Under the pieces are notes generated by a model, which made no database searches, had not been told where the DNA came from, and saw only the letters and a program-made list of their open reading frames with translations. This document shows, in pieces, positions 24,501 through 36,430 of a DNA stretch of 64,000 nucleotides; position 1 is the first letter of the stretch; each line of letters begins with the position of its first letter. The DNA is taken from contig NC_035174.2 of the NCBI RefSeq assembly GCF_001659605.2, positions 20,906,027-20,970,026 of the forward strand, given 5' to 3'. This stretch comes from Manihot esculenta. Lineage: Eukaryota > Streptophyta > Magnoliopsida > Malpighiales > Euphorbiaceae. Position numbers and translations under genes: made by a program.

Positions 24501-25992
24501 CGAAGGGCTACAGCTCGAGTTGTCTGGTACAAGTGCATTAATAGCACAGATGAGAGTGACACCTGTGTTTCTAGAGTAGGTAGCTCAGAAACAGCATGAG
24601 GACCCGGAGTTAGTGAAGATTGCCAAGACTGTTCAGTCAGGCAACAGTGCAGAGTTCAGATTTGACAGTCAAGGGATCCTCCGCTATGGGAATCGACTAT
24701 GTGTACCAGATGACATCAGTCTGAAAGGAGACATTATGAGGGAAGCTCATAATGCAAGGTACAGTGTTCACCCTGGAGCCACCAAGATGTATCAGGATCT
24801 GAAAAGAGTATATTGGTGGCCAGCTATGAAGAAAGAAGTGGCACAGTTTGTGTTCGCTTGTGAAGTTTGCCAGAGGGTGAAACTGGAACATCAGAAGCCA
24901 GCTGGAATGCTTAACCCACTGCCGATTCCAAAGTGGAAATGGGAGAACATAGCTATGGATTTTGTAGTGGGCTTACCAGCAGCGTCCAACAGGTTAGACT
25001 CCACATGGGTGATTATGGACAGACTGACTAAATCTGCTCACTTTATTCCTGTTAGGAGTAATTACTCTGTGGACAAGTTAGCACAGGTTTATGTGGAAGA
25101 GATAGTAAGGTTGCATGGAGTTCCAGTGTCGATAGTATCAGACAGAGGACCTCAGTTTACCTCCAGATTTTGGCGGAGTCTGCAGAGTGCTATGGGCACA
25201 AGGTTGGATTTCAGCACTGCTTTCCATCCACAGACTAACGGTCAGTTAGAGAGGACCATCCAGACCATAGAGGATATGCTCAGAATGTGTGTGTTAGATT
25301 TTGGCGGTTCTTGGAGGCAACATCTACCTTTGGTGTAGTTTGCCTACAATAACAGCCATCATGCTAGCATAGGGATGGCCCCTTATGAAGCTTTGTATGG
25401 GCGGAAGTCCAGATCACCTGTTTGTTGGGAAGAAATAGGAGAGGCGGCTCTTGCAGGGCCGAAGCTAGTAGAGATCACCAGCAGAGTGGTGCCCATTATC
25501 AGAGAGAGAATCAGAACTGCTCAGAGCAGACAGAAAAGCTATACAGATATCCGCAGGAAGCAGATAGAGTTTCAGGAGGGTGATATGGTATTGCTGAAGG
25601 TGTCTCCAATGAAGGGAGTGGTTCGCTTTGGGAAAAAGGGTAAGCTAGCACCACGATACATAGGACCCTTTGAGATCTTGCAGAAGATCGAGAATGTGTC
25701 ATATAAGCTGAATTTACCTGCTTCTATGGAAAGAATTCACCCGGTTTTTCATGTTTCTATGCTACGGAAGTTCGTGTCAGACCCGAGTAAGGTTCTTAGT
25801 GAGCCTGAAATGGAGATCCTTGGAGATCTCACCTATGTAGAGCAGCCAGTGAGGATCCTAGATACACAGATCAGAAAGCTAAGGAATAAGGAAATTCCAA
25901 TGGTGAAAGTCCTATGGAACCACCACAATCTAGAAGAATGCACCTAGGAGACACGGGAGTCTATGCTCTAGCAATATCCATATCTGTTTTAA
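21550..25992 (+). pseudogene. gag-pol: E4 gag-pol, decayed (plus strand)
   Basis: This continues the gag gene interrupted by E3. In order: gag domain ([11 protein letters not shown]), zinc knuckle (CYKCGQEGHFARECP), protease (DPGASHSF), RT (FIDDILVYS), RNase H (DTSRVGLG), integrase (SDRGPQF) and chromodomain. Breaks I can see: TAG at 21896, 22422, 22447, 24298, 24577, 25336, 25945 and 25969, TAA at 23812, and a one-base loss near 23305 that shifts the frame before RT. Most stops replace CAG. It is the oldest chromovirus copy here with a readable pol, consistent with its being the target of E2 and E3. No full-length product is possible. Confidence 0.93.
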
Positions 25993-26031
25993 GGTTAGTT
26001 TTCCTCCTTTTTTTGTGTTTCATTGTTTGTG

Positions 26032-26067
26032 GAACATTCGGGGACGAATGTTATTAAGGGGGGAGAA
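26032..26067 (+). promoter_or_regulatory. E4 hairpin and polypurine tract
   Basis: GAACATTCGGGGACGAATGT forms a stem of 8 bp with a GGGA loop, and is followed by AAGGGGGGAGAA, the polypurine tract abutting the 3' LTR at 26068. Confidence 0.85.
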
Positions 26068-28144
26068 TGTAATACCCGGCTAGAGTCCGACATCGGAATT
26101 CTACTTTTCGATGGAATCCAGGATGTTGGAATCCTCTAGAAGGGTAAGAATTATGTTTTTCTAAAGAGTTTTGATATGTTTTACTATGTTTTAAGTGTAA
26201 AAGGAAAGGAGTTTTTGAAAGAAAAGAAACAAGGAGGAAATGCCAGGTTCGGACGCCGAAGGTGAAAGTTCGGCCGCCGAACATGCATGAGTTTGGAATC
26301 ACGTTAGGCCGCCGAAGGTGGTCTGGCCAGCCACCTATAAAAGGCCCTAGGTCGGTGAATGGATAAGATTTCTTCCATTTTCACAGACAAAGGTGAGACC
26401 ATGATCTTCCTTGGGTGATCTTCATGTTTTCTTTCAATCTTTCAAAGTGTTGATGAGTTTTATGTTGTTTTGAAGCTTTTGAGCTAAAAAACACAAGTTT
26501 TGAAGTTTGGAGACTTTGAAAGTGATTTGCTCCATATCTCCACATTGGGATCGTTTATCTTCCTGTTTCTAAGAGGTAAGTGAAGATCCTTAACTTCTTT
26601 TCTTGATTTATGAAGGTTTTATGGAGTTTTATGGGTAGAGATGCATGATTAGGTTAGGTTGAGCTTTTGGTTGATTTGTGGTCAAAGCATGTTTATGTGT
26701 TGAGTTGTGATGTTTGTTGGGGTTTTAAGTTAGGTTTGGACCCCTTTTTGCCTATACGTGAGTATATGCAGGTTGTGGAATTGTGGTTTGCATGTTTGAG
26801 TGAAGTTGGGTAGGTTTTGCTTGAAATTGAGTAGGGTTCTGCCTTACTGGCAAACCCAGTTTCGGCCGCCGAAGGAAGGTTCGGCCGCCGAACGTGCTAA
26901 GGAGGTGGTTTCGGCTGCCTAAGCTTGTCCCCGAAAGTTTGGACTTTCGCTCTGGAGGGGGGTTTCGGCCGCCGAAGGTTGGGGACTTTTGTCTCTGGAG
27001 AGGACTTTCGGCAGCCAAAGTGCCGCCGAAAGTGCTTGAGTTTCGGCTCTGGAAGGGACTTTCGGCCGTCGAACCTGCCACCGAAAGTGCCCTATTCAGC
27101 CTTCTTTTGCATGTTTTATGTGATTGTTTTAGGATGGTGTAAGGGGTTTTTGGGGAGTTTTATAGAGTTGTTCTTGAGCTAGTTTGGTCCCTCATTTGAG
27201 TCCACTTGTGTAGGAACGGACCAGAGGAACCGAAGAGAGCAGCAGTGAGCACTGCTTCAGAGTATTCAGCGTCAGTTCAGAGTCAGCCAGAGGTGAGTGG
27301 AACTAAATCTAATGTTTTAAATTGAGAAAGTAAATGCTTTTAGCATGTTCCATGCATCATGATATGTACTAGGTTGTGTGCACTAGAATACACTAATGTG
27401 ACGCATTGCATTGTTCTATGCTTGTACGGATCGGACATAGTGGATTCATTAGCCCTCATAGTAAAGTCCTGAGGATCCCTGAGAGGGCCGGGCACAGGCA
27501 CCCTAGGGTGCGTAATAAAGTCCTGAGGAGCTCCTTCGCGGGCCGGGCACAGTTGAGGGATTTTTGAATCAGTCCGTCTGAGATGGGTGATTTACTTGTG
27601 ATGTGACGCATTTCATGTGAGCATGTTTATTAACATGTTTTATTGTTCTACTCACTGGGCTAGTATAGCTCATCCCTCTCCTTAATCCCAGTCTTGTAGG
27701 ATAAGAGGTCAGGGGAAGTTCAGCAGGATACAGGAAGAGCAAAGAGTTTTGGAATAGCATAGTGTGGACATGTAATCTTATAAAGAGATGTATTAGCTTT
27801 GTATAGAGTGTAGTGTGCTTGACCCATATATATAGTAAATCCCTTTTGTGTACATGGTTTGTTTATGTAAATGTTTTTATGAGTATGTGAAAACCAGGCT
27901 TAACATGTATGAGTTTAACCCGTCTAGAGCAAGCTCTAGTAAGGGGTTCTGTAGTACAGAGATAGTGCATGCACAGGTTGAGCCTTGGTACAGAGAAAAG
28001 TTTTATGTTTTTACAGAAAATGTATGATCATGTATGGGATTTTACAAGTACTCAGAGAGTATAGCAGGCTTGCTACGGGTCCCGACGACCTTAAGTCGAC
28101 CTGGATCCTAGCGCCGGTAGCGGTCTGATTTTCGAGTCGTTACA
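26068..28144 (+). repeat. E4 3' LTR (2077 bp)
   Basis: It starts TGTAATACCCGG and ends TCGTTACA, the reverse-complement arrangement of the other LTRs. The TATA box TATAAAAGG is at 26336-26344. Splice donor-like sites are AAAG/GTGAG near 26392 and AAGAG/GTAAGTG at 26575/26576. Palindromes with GGCCGCCGAA cores flank the promoter (26250-26320) and recur downstream (26860-27090). Two copies of a minisatellite unit starting TAAAGTCCTGAGGA lie at 27460-27551. Confidence 0.92.
26336..26344 (+). promoter_or_regulatory. E4 LTR TATA box
   Basis: TATAAAAGG lies about 270 bp from the start of the LTR. It fixes U3 as short and puts the transcription start near 26365 (inferred). Confidence 0.7.
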
Positions 28145-28607
28145 GAAGGATTTTTAGATCCATACTTCAAAAAAGAGAATTATTATAATGTATATAAATA
28201 TGCATTAGAAACATTAAATGGTTCTAAAATGTGGCCTCATATGGATAAGCCATGTGTTCTCTCACTTGTATATCGAAATATGTCTAGTAGGCCTAAAAAG
28301 AATAGGAAAAAAGATAAAATTTGAAGAATCCAGCAATACAAAAGGGAGTTTGAGTAGGTTAAGAGTTATTATGACATGTCAACATTGCTCGGAGAATGGA
28401 CACATCAAACGAGGATGTCCTAATGAAGATAGGCCTCCAACTGAGAAACCTTCTAAGGTAATTAACTTGTTAGTTTTTAAATTAGTGTATATACATGTAA
28501 TGTCTTGTTATGCATGATTGGTTATATAGGGAAAAAGAGGGAGACCCAGATTACATTCTGTTAATGGGATTCCACTAAGCCAAACAACATCTTCAAGACC
28601 AAAATAG
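28145..28607 (+). pseudogene. MULE (Mutator-like) transposase C-terminal fragment
   Basis: The frame starting at 28145 reads YYNVYKYALETLNG, then WPHMDKP and a basic RPKKNRKKDK stretch. After a one-base shift near 28320 it gives the zinc knuckle CQHCSENGHIKRGCP. This order is typical of the end of plant MuDR/MULE transposases, after the SWIM zinc finger. A probable intron (28458-28529, GT...AG) joins AAG to a final exon, GKRGRPRLHS, ending at the TAG at 28607. E4 cuts it off on the left. An in-frame TGA at 28322 and the shift make it a pseudogene. A domesticated host gene of MULE origin is a less likely alternative. Confidence 0.7.
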
Positions 28608-28662
28608 ATAGTGGAAGCTACAAACATAAGACAACTAAATATGGTAGATGCATATATATAGA

Positions 28663-28665
<3 letters not shown>

Positions 28666-28708
<43 letters not shown>
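28666..28708. repeat. (TA)n microsatellite
   Basis: An uninterrupted run of about 43 bp of alternating A and T lies in AT-rich flank between the MULE fragment and E5. The rest of 28608-28762 shows nothing recognisable. Confidence 0.95.
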
Positions 28709-28714
<6 letters not shown>

Positions 28715-28757
28715 TTTCAATTTATGAAAATTGATAAACATTAACACTTTGGTTACA

Positions 28758-28762
28758 AATGC
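28758..28762. repeat. E5 target site duplication, left copy
   Basis: AATGC. It is identical to 38718-38722 and proves that E5 is one intact insertion. Confidence 0.95.
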
Positions 28763-31046
28763 TGTAACGACCCGGAAATCCGACCCGTTACCGGCGCTAG
28801 GATCCAGATCGGCTTAAGGCCGCCGGGACCCGTAGCAAGCCTACATACCTCCTGTAAACCTGTGGAATCCCATACATAGCAACATATACATGATCTGTAA
28901 AAAAAAATTTTCTTTTCTCTTATCCAAGCAAAACCTGTGCATGCACAAAATCATACATAAACCCCACACTGGAGTCCTCATCAAATACTCCAATGGGTTA
29001 TCATCATCATACATAACAGCTTGTATAATCATGGTCATTAACATCATTACTCATTAAACACTCTGTACATAATGGGGATTCACACACCTCTAGGTCAAGC
29101 ACTACTATAATCCTCATTACATCATCAAATCATTCATTACATCACATGGTCATAAATACTTATTGCATCAATGTTCATGTCCACTACTATCTATTACAAC
29201 ATACATGACTTGACTTCACTCTAGCCGACTTCTTGATCTCTCCTGTACCTGCAACTCTGGGGATAAAGGGAGTGGGGTGAGCTACTAGAGCCCAGTGAGC
29301 AGAAAACTAAAAACATTTATTTTAATTCCTCCATTTTTAGGTATATTATTATTCATTTTACTATTATTATTATCATATAACTTCTTATTATTCATGCTTT
29401 CATGTATGCGCCATAACACAAACATTTCACAACAAGGATGAACTTGTCACCATTTAGCCCCAATCTTTCTTACTTATACATGCCGGGGGCGTAGAGCCGT
29501 AGCGGGCACACCCGGACTTCCATAATCAGTCATAGTGCCAGGGGCGTAGAGCCGTAGCAGGCACACCTGGACTCACATAGGCTATCATGACATACAAGGG
29601 CTAATGGATCATTCAACATTCATCCACATCAACAACAAAGTATGCAATGCAACATATTCGTGAATTCTAATGCAAACAACCTAATATTGCATGGCATAAT
29701 GATGCATGGGCAATGCTTTATGATTCATTCATTTATTCATTTACTTTAAAGCTTAAGGGGTTGTTCCACTCACATGGTAACTGAAGCTTTAACAACGAAC
29801 TCTGAACGACTATCTCACAACCGGGGGTCTCGGTTCCTCGGGTCCGAACCTACACAGGTGGACTCAAATGAGGCACCAAACATACATGAACATGACTCTA
29901 TAATACTCCCCAAAAATCCCCTAAAACATCCTGAAAACATCACATGAAAACATGCAAGAAATGGCTGAACAGGGCACTTTCGGCGGCACCTTCGGCGGCC
30001 GAAAGTCCTGGACAGAGACGAAACTCAGGTAGGTTCGGCGGCACCTTCGGCGGCCGAAAGTGCCAGACAGAGACGAAAGTCTCTTTTCGGGGGCAACTTC
30101 GGCAGCCGAAAGGCCTGCCTCCCCAGCCATGTTCGGCGGCCGAAAGTACCTTCGGCTGCCGAACCTGGTTTCTGCCAAAGGGCAGAAACTTGGCTCTCTT
30201 AGCACATTTCGCCTCCAAATCTTCCAAACATGCATATTGTTCAACCAAAGCATGCATACAAGTTCCTAGGGGCCTCAAACATGCATATACCCCAACTACA
30301 ACACTTCAATCACACACAATCAAGCTACATTGTTCAAAAAGTTATCAAAAACCCATAGGTTTAACATATACCCTAACATGCATTCTACCCCTTAAAACTT
30401 CATAAAACTAGTTTAAATCATACATTGAGCTTAAGATCGGCTCTTACCTCTTGAAGATCGAGGGTTGAGGAGATCTAGACTTGGAGATGGGAGAAGTTCC
30501 AACTTTTGGTCTCCAAGCTCCAAAACTCGTTCTAAGTTCAAAGATCTTCAAAACCAAAGTTATAAACTTGTAAAGATCATGGAAAAAGGAAGGAAAAACT
30601 CAAGATTGGGGAAGGATGGCGGAATGCTCACCTTGGCCGAAATGGGGAGAAAAAGCTCGCCCATTTTCGGCTAAAGGACCCTTTTATAGTGGCTGGCCAG
30701 ACCACGTTCGGGGGCCGAATGTGCCTCCGCATCCATGCAAATGTTCGGCGGCCGAACATGAGGTTCGGCGGCCGAACCTTGACTTCCCTCACTCATGCTT
30801 TCGGGGGCCTAACGTGCCTCCAAAACGCATGCATGTTCGGCGGCCGAACATCGGAGTTCGGCGGCCGAACCTGGGTTTTTCTCCAAAGATTTTTCATGCA
30901 AAAACTCATTTAATTTCTTACTTAAAAACATGAAATACATGAAAACATTTCATAAAATCATAGTTTTACCCTTCTAGAGGTTTCCGACAACCGAGATTCC
31001 ACCGGACGGTAGGAATCCCGATACCGGAGTCTAGCCGGGTATTACA
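28763..31046 (-). repeat. E5 3' LTR (2284 bp)
   Basis: It runs from TGTAACGACCCGG to GGGTATTACA. It has the same layout as the 5' LTR: two copies of a minisatellite (GGGGCGTAGAGCCGTAGC core) at about 29481-29571, palindrome clusters at about 29978-30172 and 30706-30870, and a TATA box at 30688-30681 (minus). Confidence 0.95.
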
Positions 31047-31177
31047 TTCTCCCCCCCTTAAGAACATTCGTCCCCGAATGTTCCTCAACTAACATACAAA
31101 GCATGGCATCAATCATAGCATACAACATGGCATACAATATCTCATACATGCAACATATAGAACAACTAACACTCACC
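31047..31177 (-). promoter_or_regulatory. E5 polypurine tract, hairpin and spacer
   Basis: The polypurine tract is the complement of 31047-31060. Next to it, 31062-31083 is a perfect 9-bp stem (GAACATTCG / CGAATGTTC) with a 4-nt TCCC loop. The remaining 90 bp up to the pol stop is AT-rich spacer. Confidence 0.85.
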
Positions 31178-34100
31178 TCAGAACAGATGGGGGTATTGTT
31201 GGAGCATGGACTCCCGTGTCTCCCAGGTGCATTCCTCTAAGTTGTGGTGGTTCCAAAGGACCTTTACCATCGGGATTTCCTTGTTCCTCAGCTTTCTGAT
31301 CTGAGTGTCTAGGATCCGCACTGGCTGTTCTACATAGGTGAGATCCTCATGGATCTCCATATCAGGCTCACTAAGAACCTTTCCAGGATCCGACACGTAC
31401 TTCCGTAACAGAGAAACATGGAAGACCGGATGGATTCTCTCCATCGAAGCAGGCAAGTCTAGCTTGTACGACACATTACCGACCCTCTGAAGCACCTCGA
31501 AAGGACCGATGTACCGTGGAGCTAACTTACCCTTCTTCCCGAACCGAACCACTCCTTTCATAGGAGACACCTTGAGTAAAACCAAATCCCCCTCCTGAAA
31601 CTCTAGCTGTCTTCTGCGAATATCTGCATAACTCTTCTGCCGACTAGCAGCAGTCTTGATCCTCTCTCTGATTATGGGTACCACCCTGCTGGTAAGCTCT
31701 ACTAACTCCGGACCCGCAAGAGTCCTCTCTCCTACCTCCTCCCAGCAGATAGGTGATCTGCACTTCCTCCCATACAAAGCTTCATATGGAGCCATCCCTA
31801 TGCTAGCATGATAGCTGTTATTGTAGGCAAACTCCACCAAAGGTAGATGCTGCCTCCAAGAACCGCCAAAATCTAGCACGCACATTCTGAGCATATCCTC
31901 TATTGTCTGGATGGTCCTCTCTGACTGTCCGTCCGTCTGTGGGTGGAAGGCAGTACTGAAGTCTAATCTGGTACCCATCGCGTTCTGCAGACTCCGCCAA
32001 AACCTGGAGGTGAACTGGGGCCCTCTATCTGACACTATAGATACCGGGACCCCATGCAGTCTGACAATCTCATCTACGTACACCTGCGCCAACTTGTCCA
32101 CAGAGTAACCACTCCTGACAGGGATGAAGTGAGCAGATTTGGTGAGTCTATCCACAATCACCCATATGGAGTCCAATCTGTTGGACGTCGCCGGTAACCC
32201 CACTACGAAGTCCATAGCTATATTCTCCCATTTCCACTCTGGAATAGGTAGCGGGTTAAGCATTCCAGCCGGCTTCTGATGCTCTAGTTTCACCCTCTGA
32301 CACACATCACAGGCTGACACGAACAGTGCCACGTCCTTCTTCATAGCTGGCCACCAATACACTCTCTTCAGATCCTGATACATCTTGGTGGCTCCAGGGT
32401 GAACACTATACCTGGTATTATGGGCTTCCCCCATAATATCTCCCTTCAGACCAATGTCATCTGGCACACATAATCTGTTCCCGTAGCGGAGGATCCCCTT
32501 ATCATCAAACTTGAACTCATTACTCTGGCCTGACTGAACCGTTCTGGCTATCCTGACCAACTCTGGGTCCTCATGCTGTTTCTGAGCTACCTGCTCCAGA
32601 AACACGGGTGTCACTCTCATCTGAGCCACTAAGGCACCTGTGCCAGACAACTCCAACTGTAATCCCTCACTCATAAGTCTGTAGAACTCCTTCACCACCG
32701 GCCTCCTCTCTGCTGAAATGTGGGATAGACTGCCGAGTGATTTCCGGCTTAGGGCGTCTGCCACAACATTCGCCTTACCCGGATGGTACTGAATCTTGCA
32801 ATCATAGTCACTCAACAGCTCTACCCATCTCCTCTGCCTCAAATTCAAATCTCTCGGACTCAAGATGTGCTGCAGGCTCTTTTGATCTGTGAAGATCTCA
32901 CACTTTACCCCATAAAGGTAATGCCTCCACATCTTGAGTGCAAAGATCACTGCTGCCATCTCTAGGTCATGTGTGGGGTAATTCAGCTCATGCTTCTTCA
33001 GCTGCCTCGAAGCATAAGCGATCACCCTCTCATTTTGCATTAGCACACAACCCAGTCCCACACGGGACGCATCACAATATACTGAGAAGTCATCATCACT
33101 TTTTGGCAGAGCTAACACCGGTGCTGAAGTCAACCTCCTCTTAAGCTCCTCAAAGCTTTCCTCACACTGGTCGGTCCATATGAACTTCTGATTCTTCTTT
33201 GTCAATTTGGTCATAGGAGCAGCAATCTTTGAGAAGTCCTGAACGAACCTCCTGTAGTAACCTGCTAAACCCAGAAAACTCTTGATCTCGGTCACTGTGG
33301 TGGGTCTAGGCCAGTTAGCTACAGCCTCTACCTTCTTGGGGTCTACTTCAATACCCTGTTCTGACACAATGTGCCCCAAGAATGAAATGCTCCTAAGCCA
33401 AAACTCACACTTGGAGAACTTGGCATACAAGCCATGCTCTCTCAAGGTCTGCAAAACTGTCCTCAGGTGATGGGCATGCTCCTCTGCATTCCTGGAATAC
33501 ACTAGGATATCATCTATGAAGACAATAACGAAGTGATCCAGATACTGACTGAATACTCTGTTCATGAGGTCCATGAATGCTGCAGGGGCGTTGGTCAACC
33601 CAAACGGCATCACAAGGAACTCATAGTGCCCATACCTGGTCCTGAAAGCTGTCTTCGGTACATCTTCATTCCTTATCCTCAACTGATGGTATCCTGATCT
33701 CAGATCTATTTTGGAGAAACAACCTGCTCCTGCTAGCTGGTCGAATAGATCGTCGATCCTCGGCAAAGGGTACTTGTTCTTGGTAGTGACCTTGTTCAAC
33801 TGTCTGTAGTCGATACAAAGTCTAAGGGATCCATCCTTCTTCCTCACAAACAAAACCGGAGCACCCCAAGGTAAAGTACTCGGTCGGATGAAACCCTTAT
33901 CTACCAGCTCTTGCAACTGTTCCTTCAGTTCCTTCAATTCTGCTGGTGCCATCCTGTAGGGAGGGATAGAGATCGGTCTGGTACCAGGCATTAACTCAAT
34001 CTCGAACTCTATCTCCCTAGCAGGTGGTAACCCTGGCAGCTCGTCTGGGAAAACATCTAAGAACTCACTCACCACAGGCACTGAGGCGGGCTCTCTGACA

Positions 34101-36163
34101 TGACTATCTAACTCCCTCACATGAGCTAGAAACCCCTGACATCCCCTCCTAAGCAACCTACGAGCCTGAAGAGCTGAGATCAGACCTCTAGGTGTACCCC
34201 TCTTGTCTCCTCTGAAGACGACCTCTGACCCATCCTGATCTCTGAATCTGACTACCTTGTCTCTACAGTCCAAGGTAGCACCATGGGTCGATAACCAATC
34301 CATCCCTAGAATGACGTCAAAATCTGTCAAATCTAGAACCACGAGGTCGGCGGAAAGGCATCTTCCCTCTATGAAAACTGGACTACATTGGCAGACTGCC
34401 TCTGCCACTGACGGGTCACACTTGGGTCCACTGACCCATAGGGGACACTCTAACCCAGAGACCATCAATCCTACCCTCTCCACGACTCTCGGAGCAATAA
34501 AAGAATGAGATGCACCCGGGTCCATTAAGGCATACACATCAGAACAACCAATGATGAGATTACCTGCCACCACGGTGTTGGATGTGTTGGCCTCCTGCTG
34601 AGTCATAGTGAAGATCCGTGCCGGAGCTGATGGACCTTCACCTCTGTATCCTGCTGATGAAGAGGCTGACCCTCTCTCTCTGCCTCTGCCACTGGCCTGT
34701 GTTGCGGCTGGAGCCACTGGCTGCACCACACTGCCGGAGGTTGTCTGCTGAGACGGTGCTGTAAAGGCTCCTCTAGGACAGTCTCGAGCCAAATGACCCG
34801 CCTGTCCGCATCTGAAACATGTGTTTGTCCCTGCCAGACATACTCCCTTGTGTGGTCTCCCACATCTCATACATGCTGTAACCTCTGCGCCAGAGCTTGA
34901 GCCACTGCCTAAACCCAGACCTGACTTGATCTTGTTCCAGAACTTATTCTTCTTAGATTTTCTGTGGCCTCTGTCCCACTTCTTACTGCCTGCAACTGCT
35001 GCACTTAGAGAAGAAGAGTCTACCCTTTCCCCACCTGGGGTCTTGGAACCAGAAGACTGTGCCACTGACTGTTTTACCTTCCCCTCAACGATAGCACTAG
35101 CCTCCATTCTCCTAGCCATATCCACTATGGCATGGAAACTCTCTCTCTCTGCTGACTGTACCAAAGAGGAATACCTGGAGTGCAGCCTCATAATATATCT
35201 CCTTGACTTCTTTTGATCTGTGTCCAAATTCAGCCCAGCATATGGCAACAACTCCAGGAACCTGTCTGTGTACTCGTCTATACTCATGTCATCAGTTTGC
35301 CTCAACTGCTCGAATTCTATCATCTTCAATTCCCTTGAACTATCAGGGAAAGCCCATCCTGCAAACTCGTTTGAAAACTCTTCCCAATTCATGCTGTCCA
35401 CTCTCGGGTTCACATAATTCTTGAACCACTCCCGTGCCTTCTTGCACTTAAGCGTGAACCCGGCCATCTGAATGGCTCTACTGTCATCAGCCCCTATCTC
35501 ATCTGTAATTGCCTTGACCCGCTCCAAATACACGAACGGATCATCGCCGGTTTCAAACTGGGGAGCACCCAGCTTCATATAATCGGTCATCTTGACCTTG
35601 CTCCCTCCAGATGAGGTAGGTTTGGGTACTTGTGTTTCCGGGACAGTAGATACTGGTGGTGGTGGAGGTACAACATCCCCTGGGGTAGGGTTTGCTGTAC
35701 TGGTATAGGGAGGTGGAGGTGGGTACATGGGGTACTGAGAGTATGGTGGGTAGTAAGGTGGGTATGGCATATGTGGAGGATAAGGGCTAAAACTGGGGTA
35801 ATCCGATGTACCTCCCATCGAATACCCTGGATGGTGTGAATAGGGTGGGTAGTGATGTGGCTGGACATAACTCGAGGCCTGAGTGCCTCCTTCTGATTCT
35901 CCCATGCCCTCTTCCGGCATGCTCACACCGAGACTGCCATCCCTCCTCTGATCTACTTCCATATCCTCAGACATTCCTCCCTGCACTGTTCCCCTTACTG
36001 ATCTGCTTCTACCCAGATCCAAAGACCTTCTAGGGTCTCTAGCTGCTCTGTCTCTGTTGGACCTACTGGACATTGCCCTAGGCAATGCTGAAGGACGGGC
36101 ATCAGCGCCCTCGTCCTGAGGTGGCACTCCAGTCAATCGTGCAGATCGACGAGTTCCTCTCAT
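31178..36163 (-). CDS. gag-pol: E5 Gag-Pol polyprotein, intact, with chromodomain
   Basis: One open frame of about 1661 codons. I chose the ATG at 36163 ([12 protein letters not shown]) because it is conserved in all relatives and follows a splice acceptor-like site; the frame is open another 23 codons upstream. Domains in order: basic and Pro/Tyr-rich N-terminus; gag domain about 240-290; a degenerate knuckle ([12 protein letters not shown]) then [15 protein letters not shown], about 432-462; protease DPGASHSF near 548; RT with DYRQLN near 782 and FIDDILVYS near 883; RNase H (DASRVGLG) near 1030; integrase zinc region about 1254-1290; catalytic Asp 1317, Asp 1378 and Glu 1414 (D-x35-E); GPF motif; chromodomain about 1604-1657 ([16 protein letters not shown]). 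Gag and Pol are fused without a frameshift, as is usual for plant chromoviruses. The lineage looks Tekay/Del-like; the clade is inferred. Confidence 0.95.
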   Translation of the reverse strand: MRGTRRSARLTGVPPQDEGADARPSALPRAMSSRSNRDRAARDPRRSLDLGRSRSVRGTVQGGMSEDMEVDQRRDGSLGVSMPEEGMGESEGGTQASSYVQPHHYPPYSHHPGYSMGGTSDYPSFSPYPPHMPYPPYYPPYSQYPMYPPPPPYTSTANPTPGDVVPPPPPVSTVPETQVPKPTSSGGSKVKMTDYMKLGAPQFETGDDPFVYLERVKAITDEIGADDSRAIQMAGFTLKCKKAREWFKNYVNPRVDSMNWEEFSNEFAGWAFPDSSRELKMIEFEQLRQTDDMSIDEYTDRFLELLPYAGLNLDTDQKKSRRYIMRLHSRYSSLVQSAERESFHAIVDMARRMEASAIVEGKVKQSVAQSSGSKTPGGERVDSSSLSAAVAGSKKWDRGHRKSKKNKFWNKIKSGLGLGSGSSSGAEVTACMRCGRPHKGVCLAGTNTCFRCGQAGHLARDCPRGAFTAPSQQTTSGSVVQPVAPAATQASGRGRERGSASSSAGYRGEGPSAPARIFTMTQQEANTSNTVVAGNLIIGCSDVYALMDPGASHSFIAPRVVERVGLMVSGLECPLWVSGPKCDPSVAEAVCQCSPVFIEGRCLSADLVVLDLTDFDVILGMDWLSTHGATLDCRDKVVRFRDQDGSEVVFRGDKRGTPRGLISALQARRLLRRGCQGFLAHVRELDSHVREPASVPVVSEFLDVFPDELPGLPPAREIEFEIELMPGTRPISIPPYRMAPAELKELKEQLQELVDKGFIRPSTLPWGAPVLFVRKKDGSLRLCIDYRQLNKVTTKNKYPLPRIDDLFDQLAGAGCFSKIDLRSGYHQLRIRNEDVPKTAFRTRYGHYEFLVMPFGLTNAPAAFMDLMNRVFSQYLDHFVIVFIDDILVYSRNAEEHAHHLRTVLQTLREHGLYAKFSKCEFWLRSISFLGHIVSEQGIEVDPKKVEAVANWPRPTTVTEIKSFLGLAGYYRRFVQDFSKIAAPMTKLTKKNQKFIWTDQCEESFEELKRRLTSAPVLALPKSDDDFSVYCDASRVGLGCVLMQNERVIAYASRQLKKHELNYPTHDLEMAAVIFALKMWRHYLYGVKCEIFTDQKSLQHILSPRDLNLRQRRWVELLSDYDCKIQYHPGKANVVADALSRKSLGSLSHISAERRPVVKEFYRLMSEGLQLELSGTGALVAQMRVTPVFLEQVAQKQHEDPELVRIARTVQSGQSNEFKFDDKGILRYGNRLCVPDDIGLKGDIMGEAHNTRYSVHPGATKMYQDLKRVYWWPAMKKDVALFVSACDVCQRVKLEHQKPAGMLNPLPIPEWKWENIAMDFVVGLPATSNRLDSIWVIVDRLTKSAHFIPVRSGYSVDKLAQVYVDEIVRLHGVPVSIVSDRGPQFTSRFWRSLQNAMGTRLDFSTAFHPQTDGQSERTIQTIEDMLRMCVLDFGGSWRQHLPLVEFAYNNSYHASIGMAPYEALYGRKCRSPICWEEVGERTLAGPELVELTSRVVPIIRERIKTAASRQKSYADIRRRQLEFQEGDLVLLKVSPMKGVVRFGKKGKLAPRYIGPFEVLQRVGNVSYKLDLPASMERIHPVFHVSLLRKYVSDPGKVLSEPDMEIHEDLTYVEQPVRILDTQIRKLRNKEIPMVKVLWNHHNLEECTWETRESMLQQYPHLF

Positions 36164-36417
36164 TCTATCTTCTGAAAAACAGCACATAGCACAAGCAATC
36201 ATTAGCATCATATGGTTCATGTGGAAACACATGAACCCTCATCACATACATAGCATCACATCATAGCATTTATGCACATGCATATCATCATGGCATATCA
36301 TATCATCATATAGACAGGACTCTACATCCTATCCTAGTGGACATGATTTTCCTAGTGTGCTTGACCTTCTAGAACATCTATGAGCCCGACACTCTAGGTC
36401 CGATCATATGAACCTAG
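36164..36417 (-). promoter_or_regulatory. E5 leader with splice acceptor-like end
   Basis: Non-coding leader between primer site and gag. On the minus strand a branch point-like TGCTAATG lies about 30 nt before TGTTTTTCAG, whose AG is at 36173-36172, nine bases before the gag ATG. Confidence 0.55.
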
Positions 36418-36430
36418 GGCTTTGATACCA
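36418..36430 (-). other. E5 primer-binding site (tRNA-Met, one mismatch)
   Basis: The minus strand reads TGGTATCAAAGCC. The sister elements have G where E5 has A at the ninth base. It is otherwise the initiator tRNA-Met site, 3 nt from the LTR. Confidence 0.88.

Larger units (their letters stand above)
11347..28144 (+). mobile_element. E4: old plus-strand chromovirus, host of E2 and E3
   Basis: It is the only plus-strand full-length-type element in the window. Visible parts are 11347-11598 and 21550-28144 (gag-pol, polypurine tract, 3' LTR); the 5' LTR and gag start lie off-window left of E2/E1. It inserted into a MULE transposase fragment, with right-flank sequence GAAGG at 28145. Confidence 0.88.
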
